A stretch of 64,000 nt of DNA from JAJRVM01 sp041752115 (GTDB taxonomy: Bacteria > Planctomycetota > Planctomycetia > Pirellulales > Pirellulaceae), in the NCBI GenBank assembly GCA_041752115.1, contig JBGSHS010000373.1:11791-75790 (forward strand), written 5' to 3'. The notes beneath the pieces were generated by a model. The model made no database searches. It was not told where the DNA came from and was given only the letters and a program-made list of their open reading frames with translations. Of this stretch, positions 1 through 9,110 are shown piece by piece. Both the position numbers and the translations under genes were made by a program. How positions within the stretch are numbered: position 1 is the first letter of the stretch; each line of letters begins with the position of its first letter.

Positions 1-647
1 CGTTACGGCACTGCGCGCCCGATATCGTGCTGCTCCAGGAGGTGGATGATGGCGTGCCACGTTCGCGCAACGATCGCCAGGTCGATTTACTGAGCGAGTG
101 GTTGCAGCTGCCCTACCGCGCTTACCAGCCGAACGTCAAACTGAAGATGGGCCACTACGGGAACGCGATCCTCAGCCGATTCCCGCTGACCGACGTGCAC
201 GATCTGGACTTGACTCTTCCACTCAAGAAGCGGCGGCGCGCGTTGGTCGCACATTGCCGCCTGAAAGATGACAGCCATTCGCGCACACTGCTGCTGTTCA
301 ATGTCCACCTCGGCCTGGCTGGATTTGAACGTACGATTCAGCTCAAACGGATCCTGACGTGCCACTCGCTGGTCCACGCGCGTCAGCATACGGCAGTCAT
401 TGTGGCGGGCGACTACAACGATGTGTGGGGAACTCTGGGGAGGCGGCTGATGGAACCCGCCGGCTTCCGCGCTGCGTGCCTGCGTCGACGCACCTTTCCG
501 GCGGTCTTGCCGATGCGGCCGCTGGACCGGGTGTACTTTCGCGGCGACTTGGAGGTGAACCACAGCTTCGCCTCGCGGACCGAAGTGGCTCGACACGCCT
601 CAGATCACCTCCCCTTGGTCGTTGACTTTCGCGTTCCCTCGCACTGA
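1..647 (+). CDS. Endonuclease/exonuclease/phosphatase (EEP) family protein, 5' partial
   Basis: The reading frame is already open at base 3, so the start lies upstream of the window; a GTG at 27 is an internal Val codon. The visible part carries the EEP (DNase I/AP endonuclease-like) signature: DIVLLQEVD with the metal-binding Glu near the left edge, GNAILSRFPL, LLLFNVHLGL with the catalytic His, IVAGDYND with the catalytic Asp/Asn pair, and the terminal ASDHLPLVVDF containing the Asp-His pair. This fold hydrolyses phosphodiester or phosphomonoester bonds with a divalent metal. The substrate (DNA, phospholipid or inositol phosphate) cannot be told from the fragment. It converges on the metallophosphoesterase gene that ends at 749. 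Confidence 0.85.
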   Translation, partial: LRHCAPDIVLLQEVDDGVPRSRNDRQVDLLSEWLQLPYRAYQPNVKLKMGHYGNAILSRFPLTDVHDLDLTLPLKKRRRALVAHCRLKDDSHSRTLLLFNVHLGLAGFERTIQLKRILTCHSLVHARQHTAVIVAGDYNDVWGTLGRRLMEPAGFRAACLRRRTFPAVLPMRPLDRVYFRGDLEVNHSFASRTEVARHASDHLPLVVDFRVPSH

Positions 648-748
648 AGTGTCCCGGTCAGATTGCCCTTCCAGGCACATGGCCAGCGGATCGTGCGGCA
701 GAGTGGGCTCCAGGGTCGCTGTTCCTTCGCTGTTGCCGCTGACCGACT

Positions 749-1924
749 TCAGGCCTCGCTCCGCCGCAGTTCGAGCAGCGTGAGTTCGGGCGGGCAGTTC
801 AGCCGTATCGTGTGCACGCCCGACAGTCCGCGGCTGACATGCAGCAGCGTGGGAGGAGCGGAGAAGACGCCACTGGCATATCGGACACCGTAACGGCTGG
901 GACAAACGACCGGCCCGATGACCGGGAATCGAATCTGACCGCCGTGCGTATGACCGGCCAGCATTACATCGAACCGATGGCGACGCGCCCACGCAAGAGG
1001 GTCAGGTGAGTGCGAAAGCAAGATGGAAAACGGTCGCCCAATGGAGTCGAATGGAGGCACCTCCGGCGCCGGAGGAAACCACGGACACTCGTTGCCGCTG
1101 ATTAACACATCGGTGCCTCGAATGCGCCGCACAATGCTGCGCCCGCCAACATCCTCCAATTGACTGTCCACCAGCGCCCGCCTGAGCTGCTGTACATCGG
1201 CCAACCGCTGGTCATGGTTGCCCAGCAACACGTAGACTCCGAAATGACTGGTCAGCTTCCCCAACGTATCGGGAATCCAGTCGATGCAGATCGCTTTGTC
1301 GACCAAGTCGCCTGTTACGGCCACCAACTCAGGATCCCAGCGATTGGTCTCCTCGATCGCCGCCTCGAAGAACGCGCGCGACAACTGGCCGGTCATATGC
1401 AAGTCGGTCACCTGGGCGATCCGCAATCCTTCCAGATCCAACGGCAGGCCTGGCACCACCAACAGCTTATGCTGACAGTGGATCTCCAGGATCTGGTTGC
1501 CGGGAAAGCCACCCAACCACCTCGTCATTCGATCTCCGTAAAGCCGCGAACCAAGCGTTTCCCGCAGGTCCAATACATGAGTCCTGTTGGCCAGTAGACC
1601 GGAAGGCGAGAATTCCGCCCACCGACGCACGCCCCACGCCACGCTGACGTACACGAGCATCGCCCAGCAGATGCCGGCCCAGCTAAGTACCAGCCAATGG
1701 ACTTGCTCCCCCGCCCCCCACATCCAGAATCGGCCCTGCCACACAACCCAGCCGGTAACGAACAGAAGTGACGCCAGCATCGCCACAATCACAAACTTCT
1801 CGAGCCTCTGAACCAGACGTGACGCCAGCCCACTGGCGTGGAGCCGATTGTAGAGCCAAGTCCAACACGCGACATGCCCAATGATCGTCGCGCCAGCCAG
1901 ACAATACGAAACGGTCGGTTCCAT
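749..1924 (-). CDS. Membrane-anchored calcineurin-like metallophosphoesterase (YkuE/YaeI-like)
   Basis: A 391-residue protein with about three hydrophobic N-terminal segments (roughly residues 8-28, 43-63 and 76-98) and a C-terminal calcineurin-like phosphoesterase domain. All metal-ligand motifs are visible: DLH (174-176), GD (205-206), GNHD (235-238), the HSPDP block (His305) and GHTHGG (324-329). The family uses a di-metal centre to hydrolyse phosphate esters; the YaeI/YkuE branch acts at the membrane, often on lipid-linked substrates, but the substrate here is unknown. The ATG at 1924 has GGAG five bases upstream. The next gene upstream on the same strand is a regulator 159 bp away, so the two may or may not be cotranscribed. 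Confidence 0.88.
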   Translation of the reverse strand: MEPTVSYCLAGATIIGHVACWTWLYNRLHASGLASRLVQRLEKFVIVAMLASLLFVTGWVVWQGRFWMWGAGEQVHWLVLSWAGICWAMLVYVSVAWGVRRWAEFSPSGLLANRTHVLDLRETLGSRLYGDRMTRWLGGFPGNQILEIHCQHKLLVVPGLPLDLEGLRIAQVTDLHMTGQLSRAFFEAAIEETNRWDPELVAVTGDLVDKAICIDWIPDTLGKLTSHFGVYVLLGNHDQRLADVQQLRRALVDSQLEDVGGRSIVRRIRGTDVLISGNECPWFPPAPEVPPFDSIGRPFSILLSHSPDPLAWARRHRFDVMLAGHTHGGQIRFPVIGPVVCPSRYGVRYASGVFSAPPTLLHVSRGLSGVHTIRLNCPPELTLLELRRSEA

Positions 1925-2083
1925 CTCGGCTCCTAATCCAGCTACTCCCGTTCAATCCAGGGTACCCACCCAATATAGTGGCGAGTTGCGCCGCGGCGTC
2001 GATGTAGGCCCGGCCTGCGTGGAGTGACACCCGCACCACGGTTAAAGACGGGGAACTGCCCAGGAAACACCATGCCGCCCAGA

Positions 2084-3802
2084 TCAAACATGCGACACGT
2101 CGGCGTGGACGTCCAGAATCGTCTCGACTGTTTCCAGCAATTGATCCAGCCGAAACGGCTTATAGAGAATGGCCTTGGGGTGTAAGCCGGCTCGGCGAGC
2201 GTTCACGATGGAATGGCCGGGATCCCAGCCGAAGCTGGACATCAGGATCAGCGGCACGCGGTCCATAATCTCCATCAACTTCAGCAGCAGTTCATAGCCG
2301 GTCATATCGGGAAGACGGATATCGGCGATGATCACGTCGTACGCCATTCGATAGCGGACCATCAGCACTGCTTCTCGCCCTTCGTGCGCCGTCTCCACTT
2401 CACACCCGTACCGATCCAGTCGCTGGTGCGCGTCGTTCCGCACCGACTCGTCCGCATCAACAACCAGTACCCGTCGGTTGGCAAGTTTCGGGCGTTTCTC
2501 CAGCTGAGCGGTCGCGGGAACGGCTTCTGCGGGAGCCATCTTCTGGCCGATCTTCTGAATGCTCTGCTTGATGTCACGTGCATGCCGCAGAATGTCATTG
2601 AGTCGCTCTTCCACTTCGGGATCGCAACCAGCATCCCGCTCGCGCTCAATCACGTTGACGGCATTGTTCAGAATCTCGTCCACCGGCAGAGCCACGGCAC
2701 TGTGAATCGCCTCAACACTCTGCTGAGCGGCGTTGGCCTTCTGGGCGACGAGCAATTCCAGCGTATTGAGCGCCACGGCCACGCTGCGCGAAAAGATCTC
2801 GAGGAACTGCAAATCACTCTCGCTGAACGCACGCGGCTCAGGACTCTCCACATTGAACGTGCCGATGACCTGGTCATTCCAGATCAGCGGCACGGTCAAC
2901 GAACTCTTGGCTCCCAGGAACGCCTCCAGGTACAACCGATCTTCATCGGTATCTTCACACAAATAGCTCTTGCCGGTCGCTGCGACAAAACCCGTCACGC
3001 CATTGTCTCGAGGTCGAGCGAAGAGGGGACGTCGAGCCGCCTCGAGGGCCAGCCCTTCCGACAGCAGCGGCCGCAACTCCAACGTGTCCTGGTCCAGCAG
3101 GCGAATCTCAATCACGTTGAAGTTGAGCAGGTGCCGCGTGAAATGGAGGATGTTGTGTTTGAGCAATTCGATGCGGTCTTCCACCTCCATCTGAAAGACC
3201 TCGTCGGGCGTCAGGTTCGCCAGCTCGACCCCCGCTTTGTGAATGGCAGCCAGCTTCTGCTGCTGCAATTTCTCCACCGTGATGTCTCGGATCGTAACGA
3301 TCAGATTCAGCGGCTGCTGATCAGGTTGCCGCACCGGCGCCGCATGCACCTCGAAGTAGCGGTTCTCTCCAACCCGCAACGTCGAACTACTCGACTGCCC
3401 TAACGCCAAGGCCGTATGGAAGGGACAGAAGTCGGGTCCCAAGATTTCGGGATTGCCCAATGCACCAAAGAAACTCTGCCCAATGATTTCGTAATCGCCA
3501 CACCACTGCCGGAATTGGGGATTCCCCCAGATGATCTGGTTCTCCGGATCAAGCAGACAAACTCCGTCGGGCATGCCTGCCAATATCTGCTCGTTCTGCA
3601 GCAGTCGACCGACCTGAAGTGACTCATTCAGGTGCTGCGATCGGACATACAACCCGTCATACTGCTGGTCCGAAAGTCGAGCGAACGCGCGGAGCGGGTC
3701 GCGCTCAATCACCACATCACAAGCCTCGCGCATCCCTACAGGAATACAACGTGCTGTGTCGTCGCAGTCACAGATGCAGAGAATTTTGGGTTTCTCAACC
3801 AA
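2084..3802 (-). CDS. PAS-GAF-REC sensory/response-regulator protein without a kinase ATPase domain
   Basis: A 572-residue cytoplasmic signalling protein. After a short N-terminal region there is a PAS domain (about 70-190, with GVCLLDPENQIIWGNPQF and a PAC-like end at VTIRDITVEKL), a GAF domain (about 215-350, NGVTGFVAATGKSY and LTVPLIWNDQVIGTFNVES), a helical linker, and a C-terminal receiver domain (about 445-570). The receiver has the acidic pocket VVDADES, the phospho-acceptor Asp in IIADIRLPDMTGYELL, the Ser of LILMSS and the invariant Lys of LYKPF. No H-box/HATPase_c is visible, so phosphate must come from another kinase. Translation begins at a TTG with AGGAGGAG eight bases upstream (3811-3818). 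Output mechanism is unknown. Confidence 0.85.
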   Translation of the reverse strand: MVEKPKILCICDCDDTARCIPVGMREACDVVIERDPLRAFARLSDQQYDGLYVRSQHLNESLQVGRLLQNEQILAGMPDGVCLLDPENQIIWGNPQFRQWCGDYEIIGQSFFGALGNPEILGPDFCPFHTALALGQSSSSTLRVGENRYFEVHAAPVRQPDQQPLNLIVTIRDITVEKLQQQKLAAIHKAGVELANLTPDEVFQMEVEDRIELLKHNILHFTRHLLNFNVIEIRLLDQDTLELRPLLSEGLALEAARRPLFARPRDNGVTGFVAATGKSYLCEDTDEDRLYLEAFLGAKSSLTVPLIWNDQVIGTFNVESPEPRAFSESDLQFLEIFSRSVAVALNTLELLVAQKANAAQQSVEAIHSAVALPVDEILNNAVNVIERERDAGCDPEVEERLNDILRHARDIKQSIQKIGQKMAPAEAVPATAQLEKRPKLANRRVLVVDADESVRNDAHQRLDRYGCEVETAHEGREAVLMVRYRMAYDVIIADIRLPDMTGYELLLKLMEIMDRVPLILMSSFGWDPGHSIVNARRAGLHPKAILYKPFRLDQLLETVETILDVHADVSHV

Positions 3803-3843
3803 TCCCCAAACTCCTCCTAAAGAACGCCCCTTCCACCAGAAAA

Positions 3844-3872
3844 ATTATAAGAGCGGTTTTACTTGGCCACAA
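3844..3872 (-). promoter_or_regulatory. Candidate sigma70-type promoter for the PAS-GAF-REC gene
   Basis: On the minus strand a perfect TATAAT lies at 3844-3849, with TTGTGG at 3867-3872 as a weak -35 and a 17-bp spacer. Initiation would fall near 3837, about 35 bases before the TTG start at 3802. The surrounding stretch is AT-rich for this window. Planctomycete promoters are poorly defined, so this is a sequence match only. Confidence 0.4.
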
Positions 3873-4230
3873 CCGCCAACGGACCAACCTTCTGATACAT
3901 CGGCAAATCGGCTGCGGATTTCCAATACCCCTCAAGACTGCCCCCGCTTTCCCGACCTCCGTGAGTCATTCAAATCTTGCTGTCGGTACCACCGATCGTC
4001 CAGTCTTTTCCGCCTCCTGCTGCCATCCCACTTTTCTCCGCTCCACACGGCATCATAACGTCGCAGCTCGTCCCAAGACAATCATACTGCGCCCATCATA
4101 AGTGTTCCAATCGGGCGAATCGCTATCGAAAAACCGCAGCGGCAGGGCCAGCGGGCATCAAGTCGATAACATGTACACCAACCGGTTGCACCAGATCGCT
4201 TGCTGGCGGCCACTGATTCTCACTGCACGT
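3873..4230. other. Intergenic region upstream of the small membrane-protein gene
   Basis: Together with the promoter region before it, this separates divergent genes (3802 leftward, 4246 rightward). Short ORFs here show no recognisable protein features. The long frame open from 4102 into the next gene is explained by the downstream ATG at 4246. I see no RNA gene or repeat. Confidence 0.45.
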
Positions 4231-4237
4231 AGGAGGG
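4231..4237 (+). promoter_or_regulatory. Strong ribosome binding site fixing the start at 4246
   Basis: AGGAGGG lies eight bases before the ATG at 4246. It decides in favour of the 81-residue product over the frame that opens at 4102. Confidence 0.75.
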
Positions 4238-4245
4238 ACCGATCC

Positions 4246-4491
4246 ATGTGGCGCTCACTGTTTCTCGCCGCCGGTATCGTGCTCTGCATTCTCGGCGCTG
4301 AATGCCTGATCATGGAAAAAGCCGTACTGGCTAGTGATCCTGCCGCTGCGCAGCCCCCAGTGACCTTCTTCGCCCCCACGACTCCACCACCAAGCGAAAT
4401 CAAACCACCAGAGTGGGCGCCCTGGAGTCTCCTGGCCAGCGGCGCCGTGGTGATCATCTACTCCTATTCGATACCCCGACGCAACGGGTAA
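4246..4491 (+). CDS. Small two-helix membrane protein
   Basis: An 81-residue protein starting MWRSLFLAAGIVLCILG. It has an N-terminal hydrophobic helix (about 4-22), a polar and Pro-rich middle (PPEWAPWSLL), and a second hydrophobic helix (about 60-74) ending in a basic SIPRRNG tail. The layout resembles short uncharacterised membrane proteins I associate with planctomycetes, in which the PPEWAPWSL-type motif recurs; that comparison is from memory. Function is unknown. The upstream in-frame extension to 4102 lacks a ribosome binding site. It faces a small lipoprotein gene on the opposite strand. Confidence 0.7.
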   Translation: MWRSLFLAAGIVLCILGAECLIMEKAVLASDPAAAQPPVTFFAPTTPPPSEIKPPEWAPWSLLASGAVVIIYSYSIPRRNG

Positions 4492-4757
4492 ATCTACTCC
4501 TCTTAATCCAACGTGAAGGCGTTGAACCTCCCATTGAATGGTGTCCCCCTGCGCACCGTGTGGGGTCAATAGGCCACAACGGAAACACTAATACACCCGC
4601 TCCGAGTAACGAGCGCGTCTCTCCCGCGCCCACCGTACATCGGAGAACAATCTAACGTCCGACCAGTGCCGTCGCGAATCCACGACAGACTGGCAATAAG
4701 CTGCTTGAAGTACAGGCGGTACCCCTTAGCGACGAGCAACTCGCCGTTAAACGGACG

Positions 4758-4782
4758 CTAAAGTCGCTCGCTCCAGCTTTAG
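4758..4782. terminator. Weak hairpin between convergent genes
   Basis: CTAAAG (4758-4763) and CTTTAG (4777-4782) form a 6-bp inverted repeat with a 13-base loop, in the 338-bp gap between genes converging from 4491 and 4830. There is no clear U tract, so terminator function is only a guess. I see nothing else in this gap. Confidence 0.25.
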
Positions 4783-4829
4783 TCAACTGCCACATTCAAA
4801 CATCGGAGTCACGGCGGCGGCGAAATCGC

Positions 4830-5003
4830 TCACCGAGACTTGGCCGGCTTCTTGATTTGCTCCAACCACTGTTCGTGATTTTCCGGAGGCGGGGGGAGAG
4901 TGCCCTCCATCTTGGTCGCCTCCTCCTTGCCGCAACCGGCAGGGACGACCGTCATAATTGCGGCAAACAGGGCAATCAGGGTGGTGGCAACTATTCTCTT
5001 CAT
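4830..5003 (-). CDS. Small predicted lipoprotein
   Basis: A 57-residue product beginning MKRIVATTLIALFAAIMTVV. It has a basic N-terminus, a hydrophobic core and a lipobox-like VPAGC, with the presumed lipidated Cys at about residue 24. The short mature part is charged and Pro-rich (LPPPPENHEQWLEQIKKPAKSR). The ATG at 5003 has CAGGAG about seven bases upstream; the longer frame open to 5213 has no support. Very short lipoproteins of this kind are common in planctomycete genomes and have no assigned function. Confidence 0.65.
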   Translation of the reverse strand: MKRIVATTLIALFAAIMTVVPAGCGKEEATKMEGTLPPPPENHEQWLEQIKKPAKSR

Positions 5004-5820
5004 ATTGGACAACTCCTGTTGACGCTCGAAAGAACGACCAGTCGCATCGAAGCGACGAAGCGTCGCATCGCACCGCCACTCGCCCCCTGCCTCAGTCGAG
5101 TCGACCTGATGCACGAATCGAACGGAATCGCTGGGGACGCAAAACCTCTCTCGCGTCCTTCTTACCATCGCCGTCTCGGCCGGATCAAGTACTTGGTACG
5201 TCGGCAGTCGCAACCATACGTGCGTAGTTTGGCAAAGGCTTCAGACCGCGAACGCCGCTGACATCCCCGTTCGATTCTCCCCGCGGTCTGCGCGACCGCG
5301 GCCACCGCCTGCCCGACCGCGGCCCAGCCTAACTACCGTTTCAGGGCCAGACAAGCCTCGACCGACCTGAGTACGGACCGCCTGACCTGGCAGAATTCGG
5401 CCCAACCCACTCCGACGAACGGCCTGCTTGTCCCAGCATGGAACCGATCCTGCCTTCCACCGTCCCAAGCTAAACGCAGAGAAGAAGATCCACCGGTTGC
5501 AGAAAATATTCCAGATTCGCCGGATTACTCGGCCGGATCAGCCCATCGGATGCACCATCCACACCCACACCTATTCTCTCCCCGGGCTTCGATCGAGTTC
5601 GGCTGTTCGGGATATTGGGGGCTGGCGATCAGACCGGTGGCCCAGCGGGGCAGTCGAAAGAGCGTATTGCCGCACGCGGCCTGCTTGGGGAGAACGTGGG
5701 GCAGCACTCAGTTCGAGTCGTTTCACGGCGACTCGTGGAGACCACACCCATGGGGTGTGTGAGAAGATTGTCCAGCTCCGATTTTCGCAAGATTTGACCT
5801 GTTTGCCGTTCTTCGAGATA
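5004..5820. other. Long intergenic region with no supported gene
   Basis: Nearly 1 kb separates the lipoprotein start from the DUF1559 gene at 5995. Around 5270-5400 the DNA is very GC-rich with repeated GACCGCGG/ACCGCGGC blocks. Open frames here are short and of shadow type. The long minus-strand frame reaching 5629 from 6927 is antisense to the DUF1559 gene. Confidence 0.5.
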
Positions 5821-5847
5821 CTGACAAACGCTGAATTCCAGTATACT
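5821..5847 (+). promoter_or_regulatory. Possible promoter upstream of the DUF1559 gene
   Basis: CTGACA (5821-5826) and TATACT (5842-5847) resemble -35 and -10 boxes, but the spacer is only 15 bp. Initiation would lie about 140 bases before the ATG at 5995. Low certainty. Confidence 0.25.
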
Positions 5848-5994
5848 TAAGTCAGATTTCCTATCGCTCGTCACGTGTCCGACGCTGAGTCCCCGCTCGG
5901 ACGCAACCATCAGCGGGATTGGGGAGCATGTGGAGCATGATGCCACAGGCTCGGATTCTACATCCCGTAAGTCACCGTTTCCGGGGAGACATTT

Positions 5995-7050
5995 ATGCGT
6001 ATGCAACTGAGCCGAAGGCGAGGTTTCACCATCGTGGAATTGCTGGTGGTTATCGCTGTCATCGGGATTCTCGTCGCGATCCTGTTGCCGGCTGTTCAGG
6101 CGGCTCGTGAGGCAGCTCGCCGAATGGACTGTACGAACCGGTTGAAGCAGCTCGGTCTGGCGAACCAGAACTACCACGACATCTTTCAGGCACTCCCTCC
6201 GGCCAAGTGTGGCACGCACGGGTCTGGGAACCTTATCGATGCGAACGAGTACACGATGAGCGGATTTGTGAGCCTGTTGCCGTACCTGGAGATGATGCCG
6301 CTGTTTGAAGATGCCCGCAAGAACAATTTCGGCCCGGTACCGTGGTCGGATGTCAATAAAATCTGGACCGTGCGCATCCCCGATTTCATGTGCCCTTCGG
6401 ATCGCGAGTTGAAAGGCTTGCCGTTTGGCAATCGGAACTACTCGTTCTGTGTCGGCACGTCTGTCTATCAGAACGAAAGCGAAGCGGGGCCGGACAATAA
6501 CGGCTGCTACAACAATATCGGTGATCCCATCTATCGCAAGCGGACCATAGCGTTCCGCGACATTCGCGACGGGCTGAGCAATACGATTGCCATCAGTGAA
6601 CGACGAGTTGGCAGCCATGAAGACTGGAATGATATCGGCAATGTGGCGATCAATATCGTCGCGGCCAGCGGCGATACGTCGACCGATCCACAGGAATGGT
6701 ATAACGCCTGCATGGCGACCGCCTCTCAATCCCAGGGGAAGAAATACAACGACACCGGGGTGATCACCTATGATCAAGGTGGAACGAGCGCCAAGCCGGG
6801 GCAGAGATGGGCTGACGGCCGTCCCTACTACTCGTGTTTCACGACGATCATTCCCCCCAACGGACCTTCCTGTTTGACGAACAACGGCGACTGGTATCGT
6901 GGTGTGTTCACTGCCAGCAGCCGGCATCCGGGCATCGTGAACGTGCTGCTTGCCGACGGGTCTGCGCGCCCCATGGAGAACGCGGTTGACTTGACGGTCT
7001 GGCGGGCGCTCGGCACGCGAGCCGGAAAGGAACCGCTCGGCGATTTCTGA
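5995..7050 (+). CDS. DUF1559 domain protein with prepilin-type N-terminal methylation motif
   Basis: A 351-residue exported protein. Residues 1-35 form a type IV pilin-like signal: basic leader, then GFTIVELLVVIAVIGILVAI and the AVQAAREAARR segment, cleaved by prepilin peptidase between Gly and Phe in the pilin family. DUF1559 follows, with CTNRLKQLGLANQNYHD near the N-terminus and the C-terminal H-x9-DG motif (HPGIVNVLLADGS). This family is hugely expanded in planctomycetes; its role is unknown but probably cell-surface or pseudopilin-related. GGGGAG ends six bases before the ATG. A second ATG at 6001 is also possible. Confidence 0.92.
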   Translation: MRMQLSRRRGFTIVELLVVIAVIGILVAILLPAVQAAREAARRMDCTNRLKQLGLANQNYHDIFQALPPAKCGTHGSGNLIDANEYTMSGFVSLLPYLEMMPLFEDARKNNFGPVPWSDVNKIWTVRIPDFMCPSDRELKGLPFGNRNYSFCVGTSVYQNESEAGPDNNGCYNNIGDPIYRKRTIAFRDIRDGLSNTIAISERRVGSHEDWNDIGNVAINIVAASGDTSTDPQEWYNACMATASQSQGKKYNDTGVITYDQGGTSAKPGQRWADGRPYYSCFTTIIPPNGPSCLTNNGDWYRGVFTASSRHPGIVNVLLADGSARPMENAVDLTVWRALGTRAGKEPLGDF

Positions 7051-7127
7051 CAGACGGCGTCACGCTGCTGCGGTGACGTAAGATTCGTCTGTCGTTACCA
7101 AGGCGGCGGCTTGGGGGCCTCTGCCTG

Positions 7128-8987
7128 TTGAGTTGGCTCGGCTCACCCCGGCATTGCATGCTGATCGGTTGGTCAGCTCCCCACTCGACTTCGCCACGGG
7201 AGACTCTCGCCGTGCGACGGTACTTGGCTGAGTGGCTGCTCTATGGTCTGCTTGCCATTGCGGGAACGTACCCGGTCATTACCGTCGTGGGGACGCATCT
7301 GCCTCTGGGCGTGGAACCGTCGCCGACCGTACCGCTGTTGAACTTGTGGACGATCTGGTGGAATGTCGATCGATTGGAGCACGGCTACCAGGGTTATTGG
7401 GACGCGCCGCTCTACTATCCGACACGCGGCGCCCTGGCGCTCACGGAACCGCAGTCGGTAATGGGTCCTTTGGCCTGGCCACTCTGGCAGTTCGCGCCGC
7501 GACCGGAGTTTGTGTACAACTGCCTGTTGCTCATCTTTCTGACTCTCAACGGGTGGGTCGGGTGTCGACTTCTCACGCAGTATCACATCGCGCGACCGGC
7601 GGCGCTGGCCGGCGGAGCGATGATCAGTCTGCTGCCGCTGATTCACTGGCAGCTGGGTGTTCTCCAGGCAGTCTCGGTATGGGGAGTTCTCTGGACTCTG
7701 CTCGCACTGGAGCGTCTTCGTCGCGCTGCTGGCCCGTGGACTGCCGTTCACGTTGCCGTGGCCTTCGTCTGCACCTATTCACTGTGCTGTTACTACGGTC
7801 TGTTCCTGGCATTGTTATTGTCGATCAGCCTCCCGTTGATGTTCGGACGCCGTCTTCGGCAGCACCGGGTCTGGCTGTGGGGCTCGGTGGCCCTGGTGAC
7901 TGCCGGCCTGCTGCTGACTCCCATTGTCACGTCGCAGGTGTCGGTCGCCCGACGCGAGGCAATCACGTTTCCTCGAACTTGGATCGACCGCCTGTCGGCG
8001 TGGCCTGAAGATTACCTTCGAACTCCGGCGGCACAACGCATTGCACCGTCGCACCGGTCCGATCCGCAACGGAGTTATCCGTGGCCTCTCTCGCCCGGAA
8101 CGCTCAAATATGGTCTGGCGGCAATCGGAGTCGTCTTTGCGCTCCGTATGCGACGCCATCGACGACCGGCACTGCTGTGCCTCCTTCTGTCGGCAGCTGC
8201 GATGATGCTGTCCATGGGACCGCATCTGGCAGGTTGCGGTGCCGTACCGTATGAGACTCTGGTGCGAATCGTGCCAGGCCTCGCCCAGGCACGAAACCTC
8301 TATCGGTGTGCCATCTTTGTGCAGATTGCCGTCGTCATCCTGGCCACGTTCGGCGTGCACGGCCTGTACAGGCAACTTCGACGCGTAACGCCGACGAACC
8401 GGCGAGCGAATGCGATCGCCATGCTGACGGTATTCATGCTCGGGGCCATCATGGCAGGCCAAACGTGGCCGCCGCGGCCTGCCATCTACGCGACAGAATC
8501 CGCAGTACGTTCCAGTCGCTGGGTGCACTGGTTGCGCCAACCTGAGCAGGCGCAGGTTCGACTCGCGTTTTTTCCACTCCCTTCGGGGCGTCAGGCCGCC
8601 GATCACATACTGACGACCCAGTGGATGTATAGCCAGATCTGGCACGCCCGGCCGATGATCAACGGTTACACGACCTGGTTGCCTCGCGAGCTGGCTCGTG
8701 TCGATGCCGAGTTGCGGACATTTCCGAGCGCATCGGCCGTGACTGCGCTGCAACAGCTGGGCATCACGCACTGCGTGCTCTTCCGGGACGAGCGGATCAT
8801 CACGAACGCATTGGCTGCGGGGGGAATGCGTCACGTGCTGGACGATGCAGCGGCCAACGTCCAGATCTGGGAACTGCCGGCCGCGCCGCGGTCACCCGAA
8901 ATCATCGAACGCGATGCCGGGGTACGCCCTGCCAAGGGCGAAATCCCTGATGACGAAGGTAATGACGGATTTCCCAGTGCCGACTAA
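7128..8987 (+). CDS. Polytopic membrane protein, probable GT-C-type glycosyltransferase
   Basis: A protein of up to 619 residues with roughly ten hydrophobic segments across residues 30-460 and a C-terminal soluble portion (about 470-619). The pattern of a large luminal loop after the first helix (WDAPLYYPTRGALALTEPQ) followed by many helices resembles GT-C glycosyltransferases that use polyprenyl-phosphate sugars. I see no diagnostic catalytic motif beyond acidic residues in that first loop. The start is uncertain: TTG 7128, ATG 7158 and GTG 7212 are all in frame. GTG 7212 has a GGAG nine bases upstream and directly precedes the first helix, so the shorter form may be correct. Confidence 0.65.
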   Translation: MSWLGSPRHCMLIGWSAPHSTSPRETLAVRRYLAEWLLYGLLAIAGTYPVITVVGTHLPLGVEPSPTVPLLNLWTIWWNVDRLEHGYQGYWDAPLYYPTRGALALTEPQSVMGPLAWPLWQFAPRPEFVYNCLLLIFLTLNGWVGCRLLTQYHIARPAALAGGAMISLLPLIHWQLGVLQAVSVWGVLWTLLALERLRRAAGPWTAVHVAVAFVCTYSLCCYYGLFLALLLSISLPLMFGRRLRQHRVWLWGSVALVTAGLLLTPIVTSQVSVARREAITFPRTWIDRLSAWPEDYLRTPAAQRIAPSHRSDPQRSYPWPLSPGTLKYGLAAIGVVFALRMRRHRRPALLCLLLSAAAMMLSMGPHLAGCGAVPYETLVRIVPGLAQARNLYRCAIFVQIAVVILATFGVHGLYRQLRRVTPTNRRANAIAMLTVFMLGAIMAGQTWPPRPAIYATESAVRSSRWVHWLRQPEQAQVRLAFFPLPSGRQAADHILTTQWMYSQIWHARPMINGYTTWLPRELARVDAELRTFPSASAVTALQQLGITHCVLFRDERIITNALAAGGMRHVLDDAAANVQIWELPAAPRSPEIIERDAGVRPAKGEIPDDEGNDGFPSAD

Positions 8988-9110
8988 ACTGCCAAGAGAA
9001 CTCGACGCAATCCGCTTGGGGCTCGATGGTTCGCTACTCGGTCTTCGTTCGTCATTGGGTACTTCGCCACTCGTCATTCTCGGCAGATGTGGCCATCCCC
9101 GTAGACTCAT

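Noticed and set aside
1683..2087. Minus-strand ORF of 134 codons between the metallophosphoesterase and regulator genes
   Set aside because: It overlaps the start of the metallophosphoesterase gene in another frame and has no recognisable features.
5629..6927. Long minus-strand ORF of 432 codons
   Set aside because: It lies antisense to the DUF1559 gene, whose domain motifs are clear; the product is Arg/His-rich without any domain. It is a GC-rich shadow frame.
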